A stretch of DNA of 64,000 bases from Cephalopachus bancanus (Eukaryota; Chordata; Mammalia; Primates; Tarsiidae), in NCBI GenBank assembly GCA_027257055.1, contig JAPVLO010000572.1:682001-746000 (forward strand). Direction: 5' to 3'. This document shows, piece by piece, positions 10,057 to 33,000 of the stretch. The translations under genes and the position numbers were made by a program. How positions within the stretch are numbered: the stretch's first letter is position 1; every line of letters begins with the position of its first letter. The notes beneath the pieces were generated by a model. The model searched no databases and was not told the DNA's origin. It saw only the letters and a program-made list of their open reading frames with translations.

Positions 10057-12432
10057 CTACTGTGGCGGCTTCTCATGCTTGAGAGTCTCATAAGTCTCCT
10101 GATTCCGGGTGCTCAGGCCCTGAAGGGAGAGTAGAAGGGTCATCAGGAGCTGGAGCCCCTCACGATCCCCCCCCCACCTCCACAGATGCTGCCCCTTCCA
10201 AAGGTCACTCAAACCCCACCCTCTTCTGCTGACTTTCTGGGCCAGGGGGGCAGGGCCACTTACCGTGTAAACACCATCTGATTTCTGCAGAGACAAATGG
10301 GGCAAGGCGTTAGAGACCCATGCGTCCTTCAGAGCCCCTCAGTGCTTTCCTACCCAGGGCAGTGTCTGGCTGAGGGAGGCTAGTGGCTAGTTCCCCTCTG
10401 GGACATGATACACATTTGTCCACATGGCTACAAACACACATATACACACAACACAACACAACACAACACACAGGCCTGCCTTACATATCCTTGTCACCCT
10501 TGCTTGATTCTTCCCTGTCACCTGTGGGATATTTTTCCAGTGGCTTGGCAAGGTGGCAGAGTGGGAAGGGTGAGGTGGGAGGGGACCTCAGGTGTATACA
10601 GATCAGCACCTGAGAGGTTTGCCCTCCCAGAGGCCCTGAACCCCCGGCTAGAGCCCCAGAAGGCCTAAGAGTCTGAAACAGGGGCTCCCCAACCCTGGGG
10701 CCACAGACTGATACTGGTCCCTGGCCTGTTAGGAACTGGGCCACACAGCAGGAAGTGAGCGGCAGGAGAGCAAGCAAAGCTTCATCTGTATTCACAGCCG
10801 CTCCCCATTGCTTGCATTACCACCCAATCTCCACCTCCTGTCAGATCAGCACCGAAAAGCCTGCTTCCATTTCCAACATCCTGTCTCTGTGAAGCAGGGT
10901 TTTCTGCAGTGACAGCAACCAAAACGAGATTACAGAGTAGACTGGACAGGATCAACACACTTTGGGTGTCACTGTCTCCCATCACCCCAGGTGGGTCCGT
11001 CTAGTTGCAGGAAAACAAGCTCAGGGCTCCCACAGATTCTACATTGTTGTACAATTGTACAATTCTGAGTTATACAATTATTTCATTATATATCACAATG
11101 TAATAATAACAGAAAGTGTGCAATAAACGTAATGTGCTTGAATCAACCCAAAACCAGCCTCCCAGCCCCCATTTGTGGAAAAATTGTCTTCCACGAAACC
11201 AATCCCTGACGCCAAAAAGGTTGGGGACTGCTGGTCTGAAAAGTTGCACCTAGGTGGGGGAGGGTCATACCTCATAGCTGGCAATGGCTGCCTTTCGCAC
11301 TTGGATCTGGAGTGAGGGAAAGGGCATCAGTAAAGGGGAAGTCAGCAGCCCAACCTCCTTCCCCAGGCTTCATGGGGGAGCCCCTTCTTTCCCTCTCCTC
11401 GAATCCATGTGCCACCCCCTCTCACTTCCCCTTCCAACCCTCGCCCCACCCTGCCCAGCCTTACCTTTAGGCGACAGTAGAGCAGGGTCAGGACAATGCC
11501 GTACAGAAACAGGATGGCATCCAGGATATAGCAGAGCTGAGGATCTCCCAGGGCCTCTGGGGGGACAGAGGATGCCCATGTGGTCAGGGGCACGGGAGGA
11601 TCTGGGCTCCGAGGAGAGAGGGCAAGGACTCTGGGCAGCGGGACAGGGCAAGGGGGAGCCCTCCAGGAAGAAACTCGAACTTTCTCTCTGGACTGCTATT
11701 CCTCTTGCTGTTCCCTTCCCCTCGCCCACCCCTGCCCCTGACAGGTGTAGGATACAAAGCGTGGAGGGTTCTACTGCGATGGGACTTCCATGTACTGATA
11801 CTCAAGGACTCCCCTCAATCCGACCTTTTCTTCTTTTCCATTTTGTTTGTTTGCTTTTTGTTTTTGTTTTTTGAGTTGGGGTCTGGAGTACAATGGCATG
11901 GTCACGGCTCACCACAGCCTCGAACTTCTGGCTCAGGCGATCTTCCTAAGTAGCTGGGACTACAACCATGGACCACCACACCAGGCTAATTTTTTTATTT
12001 TCAGTAGAGATGCGGTCTCAACATGTTGCTCAGGCTGATCTTGAGCTCCTGAACTCAGGCAGTCCTTTCGCCTCAGCCTCCTAAAGCGCTGGGATTATAG
12101 GCATAAACCACTGCGCCTGGCCTACAACCTTCTCTTTTTAGCACTGTGGGCTCCTCGGGCACCACTGAATACTTCATCCTCCTCAAGGGACCCATTGGTG
12201 TCCACTGGGCTGAAACCAAAACCTCAGCTTGGGGCTAGAGGAAGGCAGAAGCAGTGGCAAATTTTAGTGAAGAAACCACAGAAGTGTCTGTACTAAGCCC
12301 TGTGACCTGTGGCTGAGAGCTGGACAGGAAGGATGTGAGCTGGGGCAGGGAGAGAAGGCAATTACTCTATCATTGGTCACCTCCCAGCTCAGCCTTACTG
12401 CTTTCTGTCCCACCACAAGATACTAAATATGT

Positions 12433-12489
<57 letters not shown>

Positions 12490-13123
12490 TGTCCGCTTTG
12501 CTCGGCCTTATAGATACCGCTGGCCCTGACACTAGGCTGGGGAATGACCACAGGCTCAAGGGAATGACCACAAGCTAAATGGATCCATCTCCCACTGCTC
12601 TGGCGTGTTACTCATCTGGGCCTCTGAGGGGGAATGTTTTATGCATTTTAAAAAGTCACACAGAGCCTAGGATCCAGAGACCACCCTCAGCTCCTATCAG
12701 AAGGTCTGAGAGGGGACATGTGGTGAACATTGGAAGTACTGACATTAGTGGAGTACTTTTGATTCTGTGACACTCTTTCACACACATGATATTGCATAAA
12801 TCTTAAAACTACCCTGTGAGGAAAACATCGTCATTGCCATTTTACAGATGATGAAACCAAAGCTCGGAAAAGTTAAGTAACTCAGAACCAGAGTTAAGTG
12901 ACAGAGTCGGGACTCAAATCCAGGCTTTCTGCCTTTAAAGTCTGAGCTTTCCTTTGTGTCTCAGTGGCCTGGCCAACAGATCAGTAGCTAACCTAATCCT
13001 TCCCCCGATCTCTCAGCTGGGTTGGTGGAACTCCTTCCCAGCTGTTCTCTTTCAATTTTCCCAGCCTCCCTGAAGTTTACTAACATCCTCCTTTCCAGCA
13101 CCCAGCTGCCACCAACCCTCTTC

Positions 13124-13161
<38 letters not shown>

Positions 13162-13311
13162 CTGGGTTCAGCACTTTGCTTGAACCCAGGAGTTTGAGAC
13201 CAGCCTAGGCAACATACCAAGACCTCGTCTCTGTAGTCCCAGCTACCTGGGAGGCTGAGGCAGAAGGATCACCTGAACCCAGGAGGTTCAGGCTGCAGTG
13301 AGACTCTGACT

Positions 13312-13345
<34 letters not shown>

Positions 13346-14039
13346 AGATACCATTTCAGCACAGACCACCCAAAAAGAATGAAAAGTGAGCGTTCTTAGA
13401 GTGACTGGAGACTTAGAGCTGCCAGGACCTTCCCAGTTCTGCCCCTACTCTTAGCCAACACTCAGGACTCTGGAACTGGGCATCTCATGCCGACCACCCT
13501 CATGTCAATTGTTTACAGAACGGTGTGTTAGCAAAGACCCACAGAAACAGCAATCACGTCTGTTTCTACCCTTGACCCACTCCCAAGCACAAGACAGACG
13601 CCTACCTTCCCAGGAGGGGCTTTGCGTATTTCACTGGCCAGAGACCAGCCCATGGGGAATGCTGAGCCTGGGCAATGGAGCTTCTCCCCAGACCCACTCT
13701 TCATGCCAACAACCATCCCCTTCCCCTGCCAGACTGATACTCGGTATCAAGCCTTCTGAAAAGAGAAAAGTCTGGAGTGAGGTAGAAAGGCCACAAGAAA
13801 GGAAGGAACTATGACTCCAGGGCCCCGGATTGGGGCTGGATGGAAACAGCCTCAGGTCTCCCCGTCTCTCAGCCCCATTCCCTTCTGGCCACTGTCGGCC
13901 TTCCTCATCTGTCCTGGACTTGGCTCTCGTCCACATGCCCTGGACCTCCGCCCTGGAGCCAGCATATTGGCTCTCACCAAACCCTCTCACCTGCTCGTTC
14001 AACCACAAGGAGTAACAGCAAGGCCACTGCTGGAATCAT
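10057..14039 (-). CDS. FCER1G: FCER1G, Fc receptor common gamma chain
   Basis: ITAM-bearing signalling subunit that pairs with FcεRI, Fcγ receptors and other activating receptors in myeloid, mast and NK cells. Coding exons, in transcript order: 13991-14039, 11465-11556, 11271-11306, 10264-10284, 10057-10119. They join to 86 aa, the human length. Residues 1-18 form a signal peptide ([16 protein letters not shown]). A five-residue extracellular stub with ALGDPQ leads into the transmembrane helix [21 protein letters not shown], which contains the buried Asp and the dimerising Cys. The tail carries the ITAM: YTGL and YETL around STRNQE. The third exon-exon junction uses a tiny 21-base exon (KSDGVYT). 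Exon 2 uses the CAG at 11557-11559; the alternative AG two bases on would break the frame. One residue next to this junction is Glu instead of the human Ala. Confidence 0.96.
10434..10471. repeat. (CACAA)n-type simple repeat
   Basis: Short ACACAACACAACACAAC run in FCER1G intron 4. Confidence 0.7.
10679..11233 (+). mobile_element. MER1-family hAT-Charlie non-autonomous DNA transposon
   Basis: Complete 555-base element in FCER1G intron 3. The left end is CAGGGGCTCCCCAACCC and the right end GGTTGGGGACTGCTG, which are imperfect inverted repeats. The interior matches the MER1A/MER1B consensus as I remember it (GGAACTGGGCCACACAGCAGG, GTGGAAAAATTGTCTTCCAC). Both flanks carry the 8-base duplication GTCTGAAA (10671-10678 and 11234-11241), the hAT target-site length. 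It encodes no transposase. Confidence 0.92.
11846..12122 (-). repeat. Alu, AluJ-like
   Basis: Reverse-oriented dimer in FCER1G intron 1, T-rich tail at the low end. It retains the ancestral-type arms (CTCAGGCGATC, GGATTATAGGC) with many changes. Confidence 0.85.
12435..12487. repeat. (CA)n microsatellite
   Basis: Uninterrupted CA run of about 26 units in FCER1G intron 1; likely polymorphic. Confidence 0.95.
12755..12965 (-). repeat. MIR SINE
   Basis: Contains the reverse of the MIR core: TTTTACAGATGATGAAACC, AAGTTAAGTAACT, and GGGACTCAAATCCAGG. Confidence 0.75.
13126..13344 (+). repeat. Internally deleted Alu between two (CA)n runs
   Basis: CA tracts at 13126-13159 and 13313-13344 flank a 150-base Alu remnant. 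The remnant jumps from the left-arm GACCTCGTCTCT straight to the right-arm GTAGTCCCAGCTAC, and later lacks the segment between CTGCAGTGAG and ACTCTGACTC. Confidence 0.8.
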
Positions 14040-14240
14040 CTTGGGCTGGGAACTGGACGCTCTCGTGGCACTGCGCAGCTGTGCTCAGCAGGCGGCTCCC
14101 TGACCACAGAGTCCCCCCCTTCCTGCCACGCCTTCCGCCACTCTTCGGCCCCTTCCCCTTCCTGCACTAGAGGCCGGGCGGCTCCCGGAAGGGCCAACCA
14201 AGGGCGCTGGGAGATCTGGGCTCTTAAGCCTCAGTCCTTT
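14040..14240 (-). promoter_or_regulatory. Probable FCER1G promoter
   Basis: TATA-less stretch directly upstream of the start codon. On the gene strand it carries several GGAA cores (14115-14166 region: GCAGGAAGG, GCGGAAGG, GGGGAAGG) suitable for ETS factors, which fits myeloid expression. The assignment is inference from motif content and position. Confidence 0.45.
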
Positions 14241-14675
14241 GTGACCAACCTCTTACCCGTAAAGAGGAGACTCTCGTGCCTGGGAAAGGCTGTCCACAGC
14301 TGCCATCTTTCACTGCCCCCCCACCCCTTCAGACACACATCTGTAAGAAACCACCCGAGACTCCCTCAGATCCCACTGCCCCCTTCCCTCCCACCTGGAA
14401 CTTTTCACCATCTTGATTTGAACAGTTTACCAACTTGCACAGACACTGAGGAGGTCTGGGCGGGGGGAGCCGAGAAGAAAGAGGAAATGGCGAATGGAGA
14501 AGTGGAAAGGGCAAGAGTCAGAGAAGGGGGTGGAGGTGAGCAAAGCAACCACTAGGACTGAATGCAGCAGAGAAATGGAGGGCGGAGAGCACGCAGACAT
14601 CGCCCACCAAAGTGAAGACAATGAGGTGCTGAGAAAGAATCAGAAGTTTGGGCCTAGGGGCCGCAAGGCGGCTAA
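14241..14675. other. Spacer between FCER1G promoter and NDUFS2 3' end
   Basis: No repeat or gene recognised. FCER1G and NDUFS2 are co-directional here, so this is the short gap between the NDUFS2 poly(A) site and the FCER1G promoter. Confidence 0.5.
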
Positions 14676-14681
14676 TTTATT
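14676..14681 (-). terminator. NDUFS2 poly(A) signal
   Basis: TTTATT on the plus strand, AATAAA on the gene strand (ATAATAAATTAGCC), about 150 bases after the stop codon. Confidence 0.85.
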
Positions 14682-14828
14682 ATAATTTCTCCTTTTCTCT
14701 TACATGCACAGAAAGCCCGATGGCCAAATGTACATAGACGAGTACACACATACACAAAGCCCCGCTCCCAATGAGGGCAGGCTCCATGGCAGAAGCTGAC
14801 AGGTGGGAGAGCAAGTCCTGTTCCCTGC

Positions 14829-26341
<11,513 letters not shown>

Positions 26342-27000
26342 CTTGCCCCGGCTGCAGGCAGCGGGAAGGAGAACCGGGCGGAAATGGCTCCCGCGCGCCT
26401 CCTTGTGGGCTTCTCGCGACGAAGCCGTCCTCTTGGAAGCCGGCAGGATCGTCAAATACGACCCTGACGACATCCGGGTTCCGTGCCTCGGCTTCACTTG
26501 CGCCTCAATAACGGTGACAGCCGCCATCTTTACTGCGGGCAGTTCCTCCTGGCAGGCTTTTCTGGGCGCGAGCGCTCTGTAGTCGCTACTCCTGCCAGGG
26601 GCAAGCTCGACGTGCTCGCGCCCCTTCGCCGAGCCCGCCTGCGAACCTGGAAGCTCGCGCGGGGAGCCCTCCCGACGCCCTCCCGCCTTGACCGCCCTCC
26701 TGCGGGCGTCCTGTTCGGACTGTGCCTGAGACCTGCGCTTCTGGGGCAGCCCCACGTTTTGCCAAGTACCTTCCCATCACTGAATCCGAAAGATTCGGAG
26801 CCAGGAAAGCCAGCTAACTTCCAGATGTCCCGCATCGGGATTGGGACAGGGGGCCCGCGAGGGGGCTGGGCGGGTCTGAGAGCTCCTGCCAAACCCAAAC
26901 AAAACAGAATGAGACGCCAAGGCCACCGGCATTGCTGGTGCGGAGGGGGCGTCGGGGAGCAGGAGCCGTCTCACCCCAGTTGGGGGAGGGGAGGCCCTCT

Positions 27001-29500
27001 GTGGGTGACCCCGATGTCCGCCGGGCTTCCCGAACCTACAGAATCACAGGCCCGGGAAGCGCCCCCAAGAGATGGCTCATAACCCACTTCCGTCCTGCGT
27101 CAGACTCTTCTCTCACGTTTTTCTGACCCTGCCGCAGCCCTCTTCGGCCAACGGCGTGGAAATGTAATTCCAGGAGTCTAATCCCAACTCTGGACAAAGG
27201 CTTTTCCAGTCTCGGGGGCTAGTTCTCCTTCTCTCCAACTGGGCCACCCACCCGTGGAGCTTGTACGATTCCCACCCTGAACCTGGAAAGAAGCCGTCCC
27301 CAGATCTTCCTAGACAGTATCCCTGGGATGCAGCCCACCAGCAGCGCGGCGGGGAGGGGCAGACAGACCCAGGGAGTGGCTGAGACAGGGAATTCTTCGC
27401 GGCAGAGAACGAGGGGGAAAGCCAGACTTCTAGCCTGGGAATTGACCTAATGGGAACCGTACCAAAGGGTGGGGCCAGATCGCTGGCTGTGGGAACTGAC
27501 CAGGCCCTGGGGTAGACAGGGCAGCCCCCACAGAGTCAGGGCAGAGGCATGGCCCCCCTTCCCGCCTCATTCCCCACTCTTTCATGGGCCTTATCTCCCC
27601 CTACAGTTGAAACAGCAAAAGTGGCAGTCGTGGAGGGGATGGGAGGGACTGCGTTCATTTGCCTGGATCCAGCCTGAGCCAAGTTAGGGTAGACTCTGGG
27701 CTGCTTGGCCCTGGGGGCAGCTTGAGCTGGTGCCGGGCAGGGGCTTCTGGGGAGCAGCCTAGGACACTGCAGCTTTTGTGCCCTCTCCCTGCTGCCAACG
27801 CCCCCCCACACACTGCGGCTGCCACTCTAAGGCCCTTTGTCTCTCACTGCTTAGTCACCCCCTTTGTCCTCATCTCAGATGGGGAGTGCTAGGGGCAACA
27901 GAGTCCTCTGGTGATAGCTCCTCTTGCCCCTGCCTCTTCTGGTCTGACTCCACCAGCCCCAGCCCCCTCCACTTAGGACCAGAGTCAGAGCAAGTGGTGG
28001 GTCCAGAGGTGGGTCTGACAGTCACCTCTGGAGTGGGTGGGTGATACAGGAAGCAATGGGCACCAAGGCAGGTACTAGTGACCTGACGCAGGAAGGGAGG
28101 GGGGAGGAAGTATTCAGGCGGATATGATGTGGGGGACAGGAGGTGACAAAGCAGAGTGTGAATAGGGGAATGGGGGTGGAGGAAGGTGGTCCACCCCGGG
28201 AAAGGGAAGGGACTGCTGACTGCACGCTCCTTCCTGGGGATTTCCTGGGGAAAAGGCGGCCATGGGATGGCGCCTCTGTTTCTGAGCCCTGACTTCCTCT
28301 GTACCTTGAGGGTCCCCCTCAAGACCTCTTTTCTGAGTTGCCCCCATCCAAGCCAGAGGAGTCACTTGCTTCCTCTCCCTAACACCTTTTCCTCCCCCAG
28401 GCACTAGGTTCCTGTTTCTCCCAGTCCCCTAATTTCCCTTCCTGCACAATGCCGTCTCCTCCCCTCCCTGCCCCCGCAGAGAATGAGAAATAAAAATCAC
28501 CAGATATTCCAGGAACGATTGGGTTCTCAAGGCAAGGTGGGGCCAGAGCGGGGAGCCAGGTGGGGATTCCCCCAGATTGGCACTGGATACATCTGGGTTC
28601 CTGAGGGAGCAAGTCTTGCCTGTGCTGGGGACTGACTGACTTGAGGCTGGGGGAGGGTTTAGGGTAGTTGGAAGTGGGTAGGAGCAGGGCCAAGAGCCTG
28701 GGGGAAGCTACTGGGAGCCGGGCCAGAGAAATGGGGAGCCAGGAAGTGGGGAGGGGGAAGCCTGGGGGGAAATGGGGGCGGAATGGCTGTTCTGGGCTTT
28801 GGAGGGGGTGGGTAGTGGTGATTCAGGAAGGGGGAGCCTGAGGGAGCAAAGGGACTTAGACAAGAGGTGCCACCCCCCCTTCCTTCTAGAAGAGGAAAAG
28901 TCGTTAGCCCCTCCTGCCTTGTGGTCGGCCTCCTCCATATTCCTTCAAGGCAGAGTCTCCTGCCTGTGGGCAGTAAACCCCCTGATCACTCTCTCCTTGC
29001 CCTCCCCCACTCTCTCTGCCTCCTCTGCTCTCTCCAGCTGCTGGGTTCTGTCCTGAGCTCTGACAAGCCACTGCTTTCTTTGTTCATTCTCCTTGAGGCT
29101 TCCTTACCTGTCCTCCACCCTTTCCCCAGGCAGCTCGCTCAGTCCCATAAGCCCTGGAAACCAGCCACTAGGGCCCAAGGACACTTGAGAACGGGGAGGC
29201 CATGCCAGGTCAAACTACAAGAGTAGGAACTCTCCTGGGACCATGATTCTGTCTGTGCGTGCTGGCCAGGCCCTTTCCCTGACTCCCTGCCTCTCCTGGG
29301 GCTCTGTCCCACCAAAAAGGGAAAGAGACAGCTGAGGGCTGATTGTGGGGTTTGGGAAAAGGCTATGTCATCAGCTGGCCCAGTGCCTATAATCCATCCG
29401 GCTGCTAGAGATTCCCCTCCCCTGGGCAAGTCCCATTTTTTAAAAAAAGGAAAACAAAAACTAGGATTTTGGGAAGCAGTGATACACCCATCTGAGTCCC
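27001..29500. other. Intergenic region between the NDUFS2 and ADAMTS4 promoters
   Basis: Divergent genes separated by about 3 kb of G-rich and purine-rich sequence with no Alu or other SINE, unlike the rest of the window. No coding gene recognised. The absence of repeats suggests retained regulatory content for ADAMTS4, but no specific element can be named. Confidence 0.5.
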
Positions 29501-29600
29501 GTCGACAGAGCTCTGGCTGAGTGGCTTAGAGATCAGCCAATCGCAAGAGCTTGGGATGGATGCTTAAAAGAGCTGGCGCGGAGAGAGGCTGGGAGAACCC
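29500..29600 (+). promoter_or_regulatory. Probable ADAMTS4 core promoter
   Basis: A TATA-like CTTAAAAG near 29562-29569 is followed by GAGCTGGCGCGGAGAGAGG. It lies about 450 bases upstream of the start codon, matching a 5' UTR of the length expected for ADAMTS4. TSS is inferred. Confidence 0.4.
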
Positions 29601-30013
29601 ACGGGGAGACCCACAGACACATAGACAAGAGAGAGAAAGAGGAGCAAAGAAACAGAGACAAAGGCACAGCGGAAGAAGGCAGAGACAGGGCAGACACAGC
29701 AGCGGCCCAGACAGAGCCGTGCAGAGGGAGAGGCCAGAGAAACTGCGGAAGACACGGGCAGGGAGCTAGCCACAGAGCTCCAGGAGGGGAGGACGCAGGA
29801 GCAGAGTTTGGAAGAGCCAGACCCCCTGGGCACCTCTCCTGAGCCCGAGGGCTAAGTTTTCTCCATCTCCTCCCAGCCCTTCTGAAAACTGTGCCTCTGA
29901 CCTTGGCAGGAGGCCAAGCCCCCAGGCTACAGAGAGGAGCTTTCCAAAGCTAGGGTGTGGAGGACTTGGTGCCCCAGACGGCCTCAGTCCCTCCCAGCTG
30001 CAGCACCAGTGCC

Positions 30014-33000
30014 ATGGCCCGGACGGGCTCGCGTCCCCGGAGGGGCTCGACGGGGCGCTGGCTGTGGGGAGTCCCACCCTGCCTGCTTCTCCCCACTGCG
30101 CCCCTCTCCGGGCTGGCGTGGCTGCTGCTGCTGCTGCTGGCATCCCTCCTGCCCTCAGCCCGGCCGGCCAGCCCCCTCCCCCGGGAGGAGGAGGTGGTGT
30201 TTCCAGAGAAGCTCAACAGCAGCGTCCTGCCCGGCTCGGGCGCCCCGGCCAGGCTGTCGTACCGCTTGCCAGCCTTTGGGGAGATGCTGCTGCTTGAGCT
30301 GGAGCAGGACCCCGGCGTGCAGGTGGAGGGGCTGACGGTGCAGTACCTCGGCCAGGCACCTGAGCTGCTGGGCGGGGCAGAGCCGGGCACCTACCTGACT
30401 GGCACCATCAATGGAGATCCGGAGTCGGTGGCTTCTCTGCACTGGGACGGGGGAGCCCTACTAGGGGTGTTGCAGTATCGGGGGGCCGAGCTCCATCTCC
30501 AGCCCCTGGAGGGGGGCACCCCTAACTCGGCCGGGGGGCCTGGGGCTCACATCCTGCGCCGGAAGAGTCCTGCCAGCGGCCAGGGTCCCATGTGCAACGT
30601 CAAGGCTCCTCCCGAGAGCCCCAGCCCCAGACCCCGAAGAGCCAAGGTAGGCAGTCCTGGACCCTGTGTCCTGCAGCGTCCTCCCGCCATGTCTGTCCCA
30701 CTGACCCCTATTCACCCTCTCTCCACCCACTTCCACTTCTGGCCATGCTCCTTCCCTCCCTCGTGCTTGCCTTTCCTCTCCACTCCCTTCTGCGGCCTTT
30801 CCTCTCTTCTCTCTTTCTTGGGAAGGCGCTGGCCTCTCCCCTCCTCCCCCCCCTCCCAGCTAGAGTGTTCCCGGAGGTGGGTCAGAGACTCTAGGCTAGG
30901 AATGCCTGCTCCCCTCCCCACCCCGCCCCTGCCTGGCCATTGCATCCCCTACTGGCTCAGTCCCCAGGATTAAAGCTCTCCTAACAGCCCCTTGGCCTTG
31001 GCTCTTTCCTCTGCCCCAACTTTGATTTTCACTGTCCGCCCCTAAAGGAGTGAGGTTTGAGACCCGAGGAATTGGCCTCTGGCTTCTGATGCTGCCTTTA
31101 AAACCGTCCTGGCAAGCTGCAAACTAGGGCAGGAGTGGGCAGGGGCGGGAAGGCGTCCCATACCTCCCTCTGGTCAGTCCCTTTCCCACACTGCGGACTC
31201 ACTGCGAGGCTGCCTGAGGCTCCATCCTTTCCTCCCTCCCACTCCTGTCTCCCCCTTCCTCCCTTCCTTCCTCCCTCCTCCCTCACCAGCTTTAATCCAG
31301 ACCAGACGCTCTCTCCACACCCGCCACGCTGAGCTCTGGACCGGGCCCTAGCTGCTGACTGAATCAATCGTTCCTCCAACCACACAGGGCAGACACGTTG
31401 CAGCCCTGCCCTCTTAGCCCTGTTCCCGCAAGCCCCAGCCACAAGTAGGCCTGGGGGACCCCGAAGGCCCTCCCTAGGGCAGTCCAGGCCGCCTTCACCT
31501 CTGGGGCCTGTGCGGCCCCAAGACATGGAGGCGTCCCCTTCCCCACCCCATCTCAGAACGGACTGCTGATTCCTTGGAGTTACCACAAAAGCCCTGGGAT
31601 TTGGGGGTGGGGGAAGGACCCAACCATGCTGGTCAGGAATCCTGTGGGGCCCAGGTGACTCTGCTGAGCTCCAGACCCAAGAAGTGGGGCGGGGAGTCAT
31701 CCACGGGTCTAGGAGACTGTTTCAGGATCCTCCTCTCCCTTTCTCTCTCCAGCGCTTTGCTTCACTGAGTAGGTTTGTGGAGACCCTGGTGGTGGCAGAT
31801 GACAAGATGGCAGCATTTCATGGTGCAGGGCTAAAACGCTACCTGCTGACAGTGATGGCGGCAGCGGCCAAGGCATTCAAGCACCCAAGCATCCGCAACC
31901 CTGTCAGCTTGGTGGTGACCCGGCTGGTGATCCTGGGGTCAGGCGAGGAGGGGCCCCAGGTGGGGCCGAGTGCTGCCCAGACCTTGCGCAGCTTCTGTGC
32001 CTGGCAGCGGGGCCTCAACACCGCTGAGGACTCGGACCCTGACCACTTCGATACAGCCATCCTGTTTACCCGTCAGGTGAGGCCCCAGCCAGGCCTGTAG
32101 CCGTGCACCGCACAGTTCCATGAAGCACCACTACACAGACCATGATGGTGCCCTGGAGTTGTGTCACATGGTGCCTGGCCCCAGCCACGCTGATGTATGT
32201 GGCCACCAGAGCCCAGACAGCACTGGGTGCTTAGTGCCCAGGTCCCCGAATCCCGACCTCATCCCATGGGCCCGGGTGTCTGGGCTCCCCATGCATTTTC
32301 TTCGATCCCTCTCCACAGGACCTGTGTGGGGTCTCCACTTGTGACACTCTGGGTATGGCTGATGTGGGCACTGTGTGTGATCCGGCTCGGAGCTGTGCTA
32401 TCGTGGAAGACGACGGGCTCCAGTCAGCCTTCACTGCTGCCCACGAGCTGGGTAAGGTGTTGGGGAGCATCCTGAGAGAATGAGAAAGGTGTCAGGAGTG
32501 AAGGGAGCAGAGAATGAGCTCATCGGGGTGTTAATGGGGGCCCCCAGGTGTTTCTTCCTCCTCCCCAGGCCATTACCCCTCTCTGCTCTGAGTGTAGACA
32601 AACACTTAGATTTTCCTATTAAAGAAAGTAGTGTGTAGAAGCCTACCGTGACATGCGTGTGTGTGTGTTTGGAGGGGGAGCCAGGGAGAGAATGAGTGAG
32701 TTCACGTGTGGGAACGTTGGCTACAAGGAGAAGTGGGTAGGTGGGCAGGAAGGGCCCTGAGTGTATTCCGGGGAAGGGGAGACAGAGAAACAGGGGCTAC
32801 ATAGCGAGGAGCCCTGAGAACACCCGAAGGGGACTGGGGGCAGGGCGCATGGGAAGGGATCTGACATCCACAGCGCAGCCAGGTTTATGACCGAGGCCCC
32901 TGAGGGCACAGGGAAGGAAGGACTGAGACCCTAGTGGGGCCTCTGCCTTTGCAGGCCATGTCTTCAACATGCTCCATGACAACTCCAAGCCGTGTGTCAG

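Noticed and set aside
12435..13344. CRISPR-like or satellite array
   Set aside because: The repeats are simple CA microsatellites; there are no regular spacers and the context is a vertebrate intron.
29957..30013. N-terminal extension of ADAMTS4 in frame with the main ORF
   Set aside because: It begins with GTG, not ATG. The ATG at 30014 has a strong context and aligns with the known protein start.
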